64,000 nucleotides of DNA from Gammaproteobacteria bacterium. Its GTDB lineage: Bacteria; Pseudomonadota; Gammaproteobacteria; Steroidobacterales; Steroidobacteraceae. The position numbers were made by a program, and so were the translations under genes. The stretch lies in the NCBI GenBank assembly GCA_011391405.1, contig JAABQQ010000111.1:1-64000 (forward strand). The letters are read 5' to 3'. The stretch's first letter is position 1. Each line of letters opens with the position of its first letter. Below, one piece after another: positions 53,646 to 60,724 of the stretch. The notes under the pieces are model-generated. The model was not told the DNA's origin and did not search any database. It saw only the letters and a list, made by a program, of their open reading frames with translations.

Positions 53646-55493
53646 ATGATCAGGAAATGGCTGGCGGTGCTGTGGCTCGCGATCGCCTCGACCTCGGCCG
53701 CGGCGGCGGACCGCATCGAGCGTGTCGAGCCCGCGTCCTGGTGGGTAGGCATGAAGGACGACCGGCTGCAGTTGCTGGTGCACGGCGACCGCGTGGCCGA
53801 ACTGCAGCCGAAGCTTTCCTACCCCGGCGTCACCCTCGTCAGCGCCGAACGGGTCGAGAATCCGAATTACCTGTTCGTGAACCTGCGAATCGCGCCGGAG
53901 ACCCGGCCGGGCACGTTCCGTATCGACTTCCGCAAGGGGCGCTCGAAGACGGCAAGCCGAACTTATGTGCTGAACGCCCGTGCCCCAGGATCGGCGGACC
54001 GCGCGAGCTTCGGACCGCAGGACACGATCTACCTGATCACGCCCGACCGCTTTGCCAATGGCGACCCGTCGAACGACTCGGTGCAGGGCATACCCGACGG
54101 CCTGAACCGGACCCTGCCGCTCGGCCGCCACGGCGGCGACCTGCAAGGCATCGCGAACCACCTCGATTACCTGGCGGGCATGGGATACACCCAGCTCTGG
54201 CTGAACCCGGTACTGGCGAACAACCAGCCCGAGGTCACGTACCACGGCTATGCGATCACCGACTTCTACCAGGTGGAACCGCGTTTCGGCACCAACGAGA
54301 GTTTTCGCCAGCTCGTCGCCGACGCTCGCCAGCGTGGCGTCGGCATGATCATGGACATGGTCCTGAACCACTGCGGCTCGCAGCACTGGTGGATGCAGGA
54401 CCTGCCGAGCCGCGACTGGTTCAACAACGACAGCCAGTTCGTCGCGACGACGCATGTGCGCGAGACCCTGCAGGACACCCACGCCGCAGCCGATGACCGC
54501 AGGATGTTCTCCGACGGCTGGTTCGTCGCAACGATGCCGGACATGAACCAGCGCAATCCGCACCTGGCGACGTACCTGATCCAGAACAGCCTCTGGTGGG
54601 TCGAGTACGCCGGGCTCTCGGGCATCCGCGTCGACACGTACTCCTACTCCGACCGTGCGTTCCTGACGGAGTGGTCGCGGCGGGTGACGCAGGAGTACCC
54701 GAACCTGAACATCGTCGGCGAGGAATGGAGTTCGAACCCGTCGACGGTCGCGTACTGGCAACGCGGCCGCAATCCGCCGGACGGCTACGTGTCGTACCTG
54801 CCGAGCCTGTTCGACTTCGCGCTGCAGGAAGCGGTGGCGATGGGACTCAAGGAAGCGGAAGGCTGGGGCACCGGACTGCGTCGCATCTACAAGGTGCTCG
54901 CGCAGGACAGCGTCTTTCCCGATCCGTACAACCTCGTGGTCTTCCACGACAACCACGACATGAGTCGCATGTTCACCGCGCTGGGCGAACGCCAGGACCT
55001 GAACCGCATGGCGCTTGCTTTCCTGCTGACGACGCGCGGCATTCCGCAGATTCTCTATGGCACCGAAGTGCTGATGAGCAACAAGGGCACCGAGGACCAC
55101 GGCATCATCCGCAGCGATTTCCCGGGCGGCTGGGCGAGTGACGCGAAGAATGCCTTCACTGGTCAGGGGCTCAGCGACGACGAGCGCGCCATGCAGGACC
55201 ACACCCGCAAACTGCTGCAGTGGCGTCGTACCGCACCGGCGCTGCACGACGGCAAGCTCACGCACTACGTGCCCATGGACGGCGTCTACGTCTACTTCCG
55301 ACACGACGCGGCACAGAAGATCATGGTCGTCCTCAACAACGGCGACGCCGCGCGGACTCTCGACACCCGGCGTTTCCACGAGATGATCGGCACGGCGACC
55401 ACGGGCACGGACGTGCTGTCGCAGCAGGCACATGATCTGGCCCGCGGCGTGGCCGTGGCTGCGCGCAGCGCGACGATCCTCGAGCTTCACTGA
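53646..55493 (+). CDS. GH13 cyclomaltodextrinase/neopullulanase-like enzyme
   Basis: The 615-residue enzyme has a signal peptide (MIRKWLAVLWLAIASTSAAAA), an N-terminal cyclomaltodextrinase-type beta domain (residues 25-115) and a GH13 barrel. Catalytic residues are visible: nucleophile in GIRVDTYSYSD, acid/base in NIVGEEWS and the stabiliser in FHDNHDMSR. It cleaves alpha-1,4 links of maltodextrins or cyclodextrins in the periplasm, similar to SusA. ATG 53646 is selected for AGGAGG eight bases upstream; earlier ATGs (53580, 53628) lack such a site and a signal peptide at the N terminus. Confidence 0.93.
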   Translation: MIRKWLAVLWLAIASTSAAAADRIERVEPASWWVGMKDDRLQLLVHGDRVAELQPKLSYPGVTLVSAERVENPNYLFVNLRIAPETRPGTFRIDFRKGRSKTASRTYVLNARAPGSADRASFGPQDTIYLITPDRFANGDPSNDSVQGIPDGLNRTLPLGRHGGDLQGIANHLDYLAGMGYTQLWLNPVLANNQPEVTYHGYAITDFYQVEPRFGTNESFRQLVADARQRGVGMIMDMVLNHCGSQHWWMQDLPSRDWFNNDSQFVATTHVRETLQDTHAAADDRRMFSDGWFVATMPDMNQRNPHLATYLIQNSLWWVEYAGLSGIRVDTYSYSDRAFLTEWSRRVTQEYPNLNIVGEEWSSNPSTVAYWQRGRNPPDGYVSYLPSLFDFALQEAVAMGLKEAEGWGTGLRRIYKVLAQDSVFPDPYNLVVFHDNHDMSRMFTALGERQDLNRMALAFLLTTRGIPQILYGTEVLMSNKGTEDHGIIRSDFPGGWASDAKNAFTGQGLSDDERAMQDHTRKLLQWRRTAPALHDGKLTHYVPMDGVYVYFRHDAAQKIMVVLNNGDAARTLDTRRFHEMIGTATTGTDVLSQQAHDLARGVAVAARSATILELH

Positions 55494-55502
55494 GGCGACG
55501 CC

Positions 55503-56426
55503 ATGTCACACGCCGCGCGACGTCTGCTGTCGGTCCTGCTCGCACTGAGCGCAGTGGCTGCCGCAGACGCTGCCATGCGTGCACCGGCTCCGGCGCCGAT
55601 TCAGGTCAAGGGACCCGGGGTGACGGGCACCGTCATCCGTTACCCGTCGCTGCACTCGACCCACGTCGCACCTCGCAACGTCGACGTGTGGCTGCCGCCG
55701 AGTTACGCCAAGGATACTGTGCGGCGCTATCCCGTGCTGTACATGCACGACGGCCAGAACCTGTTCGATCCAGCGACGTCGTACGGCAACGTCGACTGGG
55801 CCGTCGACGAGGCGATGACGGACCTGATTAGCAAGGGCGCGGTGCGCGAGGCGATCGTCGTCGGTATCTGGAACACGAGCCAGCGCCGCGGCGAATACAT
55901 GCCGCAGCGGGCCGTGCGGGGCAACGTGCATTTCAACGTGCCGGGCGCCGACGACCTGCAGCCCGGGGACATCCTCTCGGACCGGTACCTCGCCTTCCTG
56001 GTCGAGGAATTGAAACCCTTCATCGACGCTGCTTACCGCACGCTGCCCGGCCGCGCCGATACGTCCGTGATGGGCTCGAGCATGGGCGGCCTGATCTCGC
56101 AGTACGCGATGAGCCGGCACCCGGATGTTTTCGGTGGCGCAGGTTGCGTGTCGACGCATTGGCCGGCCGGTGACGGCATCGCACTCGACGACTTCGCCGC
56201 ACACCTGCCCGATCCCGCCACGCACCGATACTGGTTCGATTACGGCACGCAGACGCTCGATGCCGGGTACGAGCCGTACCAGCAGCGTGCCGACGAGATC
56301 CTGCGCAAGGCCGGCTACGTCGAGGGCCAGAACTGGATCACGCGCAAGTTCGAAGGCGCCGAGCACTCAGAAAAAGCGTGGCGCGTGCGGGTGCACCAGC
56401 CGCTCGAGTTCCTGCTCGGCCATTGA
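55503..56426 (+). CDS. Exported esterase-family alpha/beta hydrolase
   Basis: The 307-residue protein has a signal peptide ending near AADAAM and the esterase-D/enterochelin-esterase-like domain: VDVWLPPSYAKD, YPVLYMHDGQNLFDP, nucleophile serine in MGSSMGGLIS and a late histidine in GAEHSEKAW. It follows the GH13 gene by nine bases. It may remove acyl groups from polysaccharides or hydrolyse another ester; such esterases recur in glycan loci, but no direct substrate evidence exists here. Confidence 0.87.
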   Translation: MSHAARRLLSVLLALSAVAAADAAMRAPAPAPIQVKGPGVTGTVIRYPSLHSTHVAPRNVDVWLPPSYAKDTVRRYPVLYMHDGQNLFDPATSYGNVDWAVDEAMTDLISKGAVREAIVVGIWNTSQRRGEYMPQRAVRGNVHFNVPGADDLQPGDILSDRYLAFLVEELKPFIDAAYRTLPGRADTSVMGSSMGGLISQYAMSRHPDVFGGAGCVSTHWPAGDGIALDDFAAHLPDPATHRYWFDYGTQTLDAGYEPYQQRADEILRKAGYVEGQNWITRKFEGAEHSEKAWRVRVHQPLEFLLGH

Positions 56427-56449
56427 TTGTCTCCTCAAGGAATACACAC

Positions 56450-57901
56450 ATGCTCGGCATGCAGCGCAGGCTCTCGACGCCTTTCCTGGTCCTGCTCACG
56501 CTGCCTGCGACGGCGATGGGGTTCGCCCTGTCGGTACAGATCTCGGCGCTCAGCTGGATCCTCTCGACCAGGTACGGGCTCGACCTGCACGACATCGGGC
56601 TGGTCTGGGCCGCGGGCCCGTTGGCCGGCATCGTGGGCCAGGTGCTGATTGGCATCCTCAGCGACGAGGTCTGGTTGTGGGGCGGACGGCGGCGGCCCTT
56701 CCTGATCATCGGTGGCACGCTGGCGGCGCTGATGCTGCTCGCCCTGCCGTCCATCGGTGTCATTTCCGAGCAGCTCGGCTTCGACGGCATCCTGGGCGTG
56801 GCGATCGCCGTGGCCATCGCGCTCGACCTCTCGATCAACGTCAGTTTCAACCCGGCCCGCTCGCTGATCACGGACGTGACGCCCGAGGGGGCCGAACGCA
56901 CACGCGGCTACACCTGGATGCAGACCGTGTCGGGCAGCTTCGGCGTGCTCGCGTATGCGATCGGCGCGGCCTTTGGCAACGTCGCGCTCATCTACGTTGG
57001 CGCAGGCATCGTGCTGCTGTTCTCCCTGCTGCCGGTGTTCGTGGTAACTGAGCCGCGGGAACTGCCACGCATCGAGTCTTCCGGCGGCGAACGAACAAGT
57101 GTCGGCAGCGTGCTGCGTCTGATCGAGCCGCTATGGGCGTTTCTGCTCTACGACATCGTCGCGATGAGCCTGCGGCTCGCCGGGATCACGCCGACGGGCT
57201 ATGGCCTGGAAATCGCGTTCGGCACGCTGGCGGCCGTGCTGATCTGGCGTGCGCTCAGCGTCCGTCCCCAGGGTGTTCGTGTCGCGGACGACTATGCGGA
57301 CTACCGCAAGGTGCTGGCTGCGAACTCGCTGAGCTGGATCGGCATGCAGACCATGTTCGTCTACATGATCGCGTTCGCGCAGCAGCGCTTCCCAACACTC
57401 GGCGCGGACGACCTCGGCAAGGTGCTGTCGATGAGCTTCCTCTGGCTGAACGCCGTTGCGGCGCTGCTGCCGGCACTGGTGCTGCTGCCGCTCGCACGGA
57501 GGTTCGGTGAGGTGCGCGTGCACGCGATGAGCCTGGCGACGATGGCCGTGGCGTTCGCCGGCATCTATCTCTTCGCGCGGAGTCCGCTCGTGCTGTATGC
57601 GCTCATGGCGTTGCTTGGCATCGGCTGGGCCGCGATCGTGAGCTTGCCGTTCTCCATCATGTCGCAGCGCGTCGACCCCGCGCGGATCGGCCTGTACATG
57701 GGCGTCTTCAACCTTTCGATCGTGTTGCCGCAGCTCGTCGTGAGCCTGGGTGTGGGCCGGTTCATCAGCGGCGCCACTGACAAGGGCCTGATCTTCCTGA
57801 TCGGTGCCGCCAGCATGGCGTTCTCAGCGATCGCGTGGCGCAGTGTGGCCAACAAAGACCGAGCGATCGTCGGCACCACCGTCGAGGTGCGGTCACACTA
57901 G
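56450..57901 (+). CDS. MFS transporter, SLC45-like (second copy in the locus)
   Basis: The 483-residue protein has 12 hydrophobic segments and the loop GGRRRPFLIIGG characteristic of SLC45-type sugar carriers, with DLSINVSFNPARSLITDV resembling the equivalent part of the first carrier. ATG 56450 follows AAGGAA. It is the third gene of the GH13-esterase operon and likely brings maltose or maltodextrin across the inner membrane. Confidence 0.87.
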   Translation: MLGMQRRLSTPFLVLLTLPATAMGFALSVQISALSWILSTRYGLDLHDIGLVWAAGPLAGIVGQVLIGILSDEVWLWGGRRRPFLIIGGTLAALMLLALPSIGVISEQLGFDGILGVAIAVAIALDLSINVSFNPARSLITDVTPEGAERTRGYTWMQTVSGSFGVLAYAIGAAFGNVALIYVGAGIVLLFSLLPVFVVTEPRELPRIESSGGERTSVGSVLRLIEPLWAFLLYDIVAMSLRLAGITPTGYGLEIAFGTLAAVLIWRALSVRPQGVRVADDYADYRKVLAANSLSWIGMQTMFVYMIAFAQQRFPTLGADDLGKVLSMSFLWLNAVAALLPALVLLPLARRFGEVRVHAMSLATMAVAFAGIYLFARSPLVLYALMALLGIGWAAIVSLPFSIMSQRVDPARIGLYMGVFNLSIVLPQLVVSLGVGRFISGATDKGLIFLIGAASMAFSAIAWRSVANKDRAIVGTTVEVRSH

Positions 57902-58002
57902 TTACCCTGCCGGCCCGGCACGCATCGGCGCGGCGTGGCCCCGGCCGCGAAACCTGCGGATTGCATCACACATTGGCACACCCACGCGCGCAAGGGTTGT
58001 GT

Positions 58003-58024
58003 CGGTCGGCCGACCGCGTTTTAG
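58003..58024 (+). terminator. Possible terminator after the GH13-esterase-MFS operon
   Basis: CGGTCGGCCGACCG (58003-58016) is a perfect 14-base palindrome able to form a short GC stem and is followed by CGTTTTAG. This fits a weak intrinsic terminator about 100 bases after the MFS stop. The stem is short and the T-run is only four bases, so confidence is low; it might instead be a dyad operator for the M23 peptidase gene. Confidence 0.3.
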
Positions 58025-58082
58025 TGATGCAATCGCAGACGTGGGTGATCGCTTGGCCTTCATTATTTTCGCCGCAGGACCG

Positions 58083-59018
58083 ATGACAGCCTGCCGGATG
58101 CGGACGATAGCGGCCGGCCGGGTGCTGTCCTGCGTGCTGGTGATCGCGGTTGCGCTGATGAGTGCCTGTATTGCTCTCGGCTACCGCATGGCGAAGGACG
58201 CTGCGAGCGAATCGGCCACCGCCGGGATTGCCGCCGCAGGAGGCCGAATCGACCCGAAGCGCGCCGAAGGCCGCGTAGTCATCGATCGTATCGGCGACTT
58301 GTCAGGCAGGCTGATCCGCCTTGAAATCGAGGCGGCGGCGCTGGCCAGGCGGCTCGGCGTGGCGCCGTCGCCAGTGACTGTCAAACCCGTGCGCGCGGAG
58401 CCAGCCGTTGATGACCGGCCTCGCGGCGGACCATTGCTGCCACTTGGCAACGCCGCGCCGTTGACTGGAACACCAGCACAGGTTGCCGTGGGCGACCATG
58501 GCATCGGCCTCTCGCACCTCGAGACGGAGATCGGGCTGCTGGAGGCATCGCTCGATCGCATGGCCGGCCTCCTCGACGACCGCGACCTGACGACCATGAC
58601 GTACCCGAACCGCCTGCCGGTACAGGGCCGCATGCCGAAGATCAGCTCGGGATTCGGGGTTCGCCATGACCCGTTCACGGGACGGCTTGCGCGACACATG
58701 GGCCTGGACATACCCGCGACCTACGGCACTGCGATTCTCGCGAGCGGCGGCGGCCGCGTGCTGACGGCCGGCTTCCGCGGTCCATATGGCAAAGCCATCG
58801 TCATCGATCACGGTCACGGCACGCAGACGTTGTACGGTCACTGTTCGGAGCTGTATGTACGCGCGGGGGAACTCGTGATGCCGCGGCAGAAGATTGCGGC
58901 AGTGGGTTCCACCGGCCGATCGACCGGACCCCACCTGCATTTCGAGGTCATACGTAACGGCAAGCGTGTCGAACCCGGCCAGGTGCTGGTGGACGTCCTC
59001 GCCAGGAATGCGAATTGA
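58083..59018 (+). CDS. M23-family peptidoglycan endopeptidase, membrane-anchored
   Basis: The 311-residue protein has one N-terminal membrane helix (RVLSCVLVIAVALMSACIALGY), a helical stalk and an M23 (LytM) domain with the complete zinc set: RHMGLDIPATYG, GHGTQTLYGHCSE and GPHLHFEV, so it should be an active DD- or DL-endopeptidase. ATG 58083 is used; the ribosome site AGGA is only four bases away and ATG 58098 is an alternative. The gene overlaps the next by TTGA, and a bactofilin follows, a set seen in cell-shape modules. Confidence 0.88.
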   Translation: MTACRMRTIAAGRVLSCVLVIAVALMSACIALGYRMAKDAASESATAGIAAAGGRIDPKRAEGRVVIDRIGDLSGRLIRLEIEAAALARRLGVAPSPVTVKPVRAEPAVDDRPRGGPLLPLGNAAPLTGTPAQVAVGDHGIGLSHLETEIGLLEASLDRMAGLLDDRDLTTMTYPNRLPVQGRMPKISSGFGVRHDPFTGRLARHMGLDIPATYGTAILASGGGRVLTAGFRGPYGKAIVIDHGHGTQTLYGHCSELYVRAGELVMPRQKIAAVGSTGRSTGPHLHFEVIRNGKRVEPGQVLVDVLARNAN

Positions 59019-59386
59019 AGCCTGCCGCCATCCGCACGCCCACGCTCAAGCTCGCCGCCGCTCGCCTGGAGTTCAGCCGCGACCGTCGCTTCAAGAACGT
59101 GCTGCACGTGGCAGTCGTAGCGGCGCTCGTGTTCCTGCTCGTCATGGTCGGCTGGCGGCTGCATGCGGACAGCCGCTCATCCGCGACCGTGCTGGCAGGA
59201 CTCAGGCAGCAGAACTCGGCACTCCGAACGGATCTCTCGCGTGCCCTGGTCGAACTGGAGCTGGAGCGTTCCACGCGAGCGGCACTCGCCCGCCAGGTCG
59301 CGGAGCTGAACGACGAATCGCGCGAGCTGAAAAGCCGCCTCGATTTCTTCAACGCGCAAAGCGGCCGTGCGGGCAAGACGCGCTGA
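59015..59386 (+). CDS. Small membrane protein with coiled coil
   Basis: The 123-residue product has a basic N terminus, one membrane helix (VLHVAVVAALVFLLVMVGW) and a C-terminal coiled coil (LRQQNSALRTDLSRALVELE and following). The TTG start at 59015 overlaps the M23 stop and has AGGA eight bases upstream. It resembles the topology of FtsL/FtsB-like or DUF6776-like proteins, but no family match is certain. Between a peptidase and a bactofilin it may link the two at the membrane. Confidence 0.7.
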   Translation: MKPAAIRTPTLKLAAARLEFSRDRRFKNVLHVAVVAALVFLLVMVGWRLHADSRSSATVLAGLRQQNSALRTDLSRALVELELERSTRAALARQVAELNDESRELKSRLDFFNAQSGRAGKTR

Positions 59387-59430
59387 CCTGCCAGGCCCGA
59401 CAGCACTGCCGATCACTCGAGGACGATTCC

Positions 59431-59865
59431 ATGTTTCGCAGAAAAACTGACCAGCCTTCCATCGACGTCTCGCGATTGTCGAGCCTGATCGCGGCCGGCG
59501 TCGAGATTGCAGGCGACGTCGTCGTCACGGACGGAGTGCGTATCGACGGCCAGGTCGTCGGCAACGTGTTGTCAAAGCCAGGCACGCATGGGCTGCTCGT
59601 GCTGAGTGAGCTCGGTCGCATCGAAGGCAACGTCAGCGTGCACGACGCTGTCATCAACGGCACGATCTGCGGCGACCTCGAGGTGGAGAATTTCATCGAG
59701 CTGCAGGCGAACGCCCGTATCACCGGCGCCATCAGGTACCGCACCCTGCAGATGACCTGCGGCGCCCGCGTCGAAGGCAGCATGATGTGCATCGTCGATC
59801 GCACTGAAACCCGGGTGGTCACGACGAGTAACGTGGTCAGCCTGTCCAAGGTCGCGGAGTCTTAG
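59431..59865 (+). CDS. Bactofilin (polymer-forming cytoskeletal protein)
   Basis: The 144-residue protein has the bactofilin beta-helix core (VEIAGDVVVTDGVRIDGQVVGN, with repeating GxIxGxVx turns through residue 115) flanked by short polar tails; MFRRK at the start may be a membrane-targeting sequence. Bactofilins polymerise without nucleotide and position peptidoglycan enzymes. ATG 59431 is preceded by GAGGAC. With the M23 peptidase it forms a likely wall-remodelling module. Confidence 0.9.
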   Translation: MFRRKTDQPSIDVSRLSSLIAAGVEIAGDVVVTDGVRIDGQVVGNVLSKPGTHGLLVLSELGRIEGNVSVHDAVINGTICGDLEVENFIELQANARITGAIRYRTLQMTCGARVEGSMMCIVDRTETRVVTTSNVVSLSKVAES

Positions 59866-59885
59866 CTGCGAGCTCGCCGAGCCCT

Positions 59886-60182
59886 TCACTCCGGTACGTA
59901 GCCAGCTTCGCGTTGATGCCGGACCGACAGGATCAGAACAATGTCCTGCTCCACTTCATAGCTGTGCAGAGCAAGGTAGCCAGACCTGCCGCGAGAAACG
60001 ACAAGTTCCCTTAGCCCCTGCTCGGCGGGACGCCCGATCAGGGGATGGTTCTCGAGAACTTGCACTGCCTCCGCGATGAGGTCCACCGTTTCGAGCGCGG
60101 CGACTGGCTCAGTCTGCAGGAGAAAATCGGTAACACGATTGAGATCAGAGAACGCCCGCCCGGCGTAAATCAGGCGCGCCAA
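59886..60182 (-). CDS. RelE/ParE-family toxin
   Basis: The 98-residue protein has the ParE-like pattern ARLIYAGRAFSDLNRVTDFL, PLIGRPAEQGLRELVV and the late LILSVRHQREAGY. ParE toxins inhibit gyrase and RelE toxins cleave mRNA; the basic-aromatic residues of the C terminus fit either. The start is TTG 60182, inside the antitoxin reading frame, so the genes overlap by 13 bases. Confidence 0.87.
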   Translation of the reverse strand: MARLIYAGRAFSDLNRVTDFLLQTEPVAALETVDLIAEAVQVLENHPLIGRPAEQGLRELVVSRGRSGYLALHSYEVEQDIVLILSVRHQREAGYVPE

Positions 60183-60454
60183 GACTTGGCCCTTGGCTTC
60201 GGCGCGGATTTGCTCTGCGCCCGAGCGCGTATGTATGTATGAACATCAGCGGCTGCGTAACCTCTTCCGGACCCAACCGCGTCCTTTCTCGCGGCGACTG
60301 CGTCGGCGATGAACTGGGCTCGCCGCTCCGCATTTGCAGCCGCGGCGCGAATGGCGTCAACCATAAATGCATGTGGCGTGACGCCTTGCTGCCTGGCTGC
60401 AGCGACCGCAAGCTGCTTCACATCTTCCGGGAGCTTCAATGACGTCGTAGACAT
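60170..60454 (-). CDS. Ribbon-helix-helix antitoxin (ParD-like)
   Basis: The 94-residue protein begins MSTTSLKLPEDVKQLAV, a typical CopG/ParD ribbon, followed by helices (AFMVDAIRAAAANAERRAQF) and a basic tail that should bind the toxin. It lies upstream of the ParE-like gene with a 13-base overlap. A perfect dyad GGTGTTACC-AG-GGTAACACC just upstream is its probable autoregulatory operator. Confidence 0.85.
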   Translation of the reverse strand: MSTTSLKLPEDVKQLAVAAARQQGVTPHAFMVDAIRAAAANAERRAQFIADAVAARKDAVGSGRGYAAADVHTYIRARAQSKSAPKPRAKSWRA

Positions 60455-60474
60455 CGCGGAGCCTTCAGGCTGAA

Positions 60475-60494
60475 GGTGTTACCAGGGTAACACC
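60475..60494. promoter_or_regulatory. Perfect dyad operator upstream of the ParDE-like pair
   Basis: GGTGTTACC and GGTAACACC are exact reverse complements separated by two bases, 20 bases upstream of the antitoxin start. Its position and symmetry fit the ribbon-helix-helix autoregulation known for ParD-type antitoxins. Confidence 0.65.
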
Positions 60495-60635
60495 CGTAAG
60501 CGGACAGGATCAATCACACCTGGCCCTCCGGCCGTATCGCAGCGAGAGGTCGTTTCTGGTCGAACCCGGTGGTTGCTCAATCTGTTATCGACCCGAGAAC
60601 CTCGCGCCAGCCAATACGATTTGGTGACAGAGCAG

Positions 60636-60668
60636 AAAAAAAGCCCTCGCTGGCGAACCAGCGAGGGC
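60636..60668 (-). terminator. Strong intrinsic terminator of the TonB-receptor gene
   Basis: On the minus strand GCCCTCGCTGG pairs perfectly with CCAGCGAGGGC around a 4-base loop (60668-60643) and is followed by seven T residues (60642-60636). It lies 56 bases downstream of the TonB-receptor stop codon, so it ends that transcript. The stem is the best terminator hairpin in the window. Confidence 0.92.
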
Positions 60669-60724
60669 TTGAGTCTGCGAACGCCGTGCCGACGTCAAGC
60701 CGGCACGGATCTGCAACGGACCGA

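Noticed and set aside
58003..58016. CGGTCGGCCGACCG as a clear regulatory operator
   Set aside because: A single palindrome in GC-rich DNA without a second copy or a linked regulator; retained only as a low-confidence terminator.
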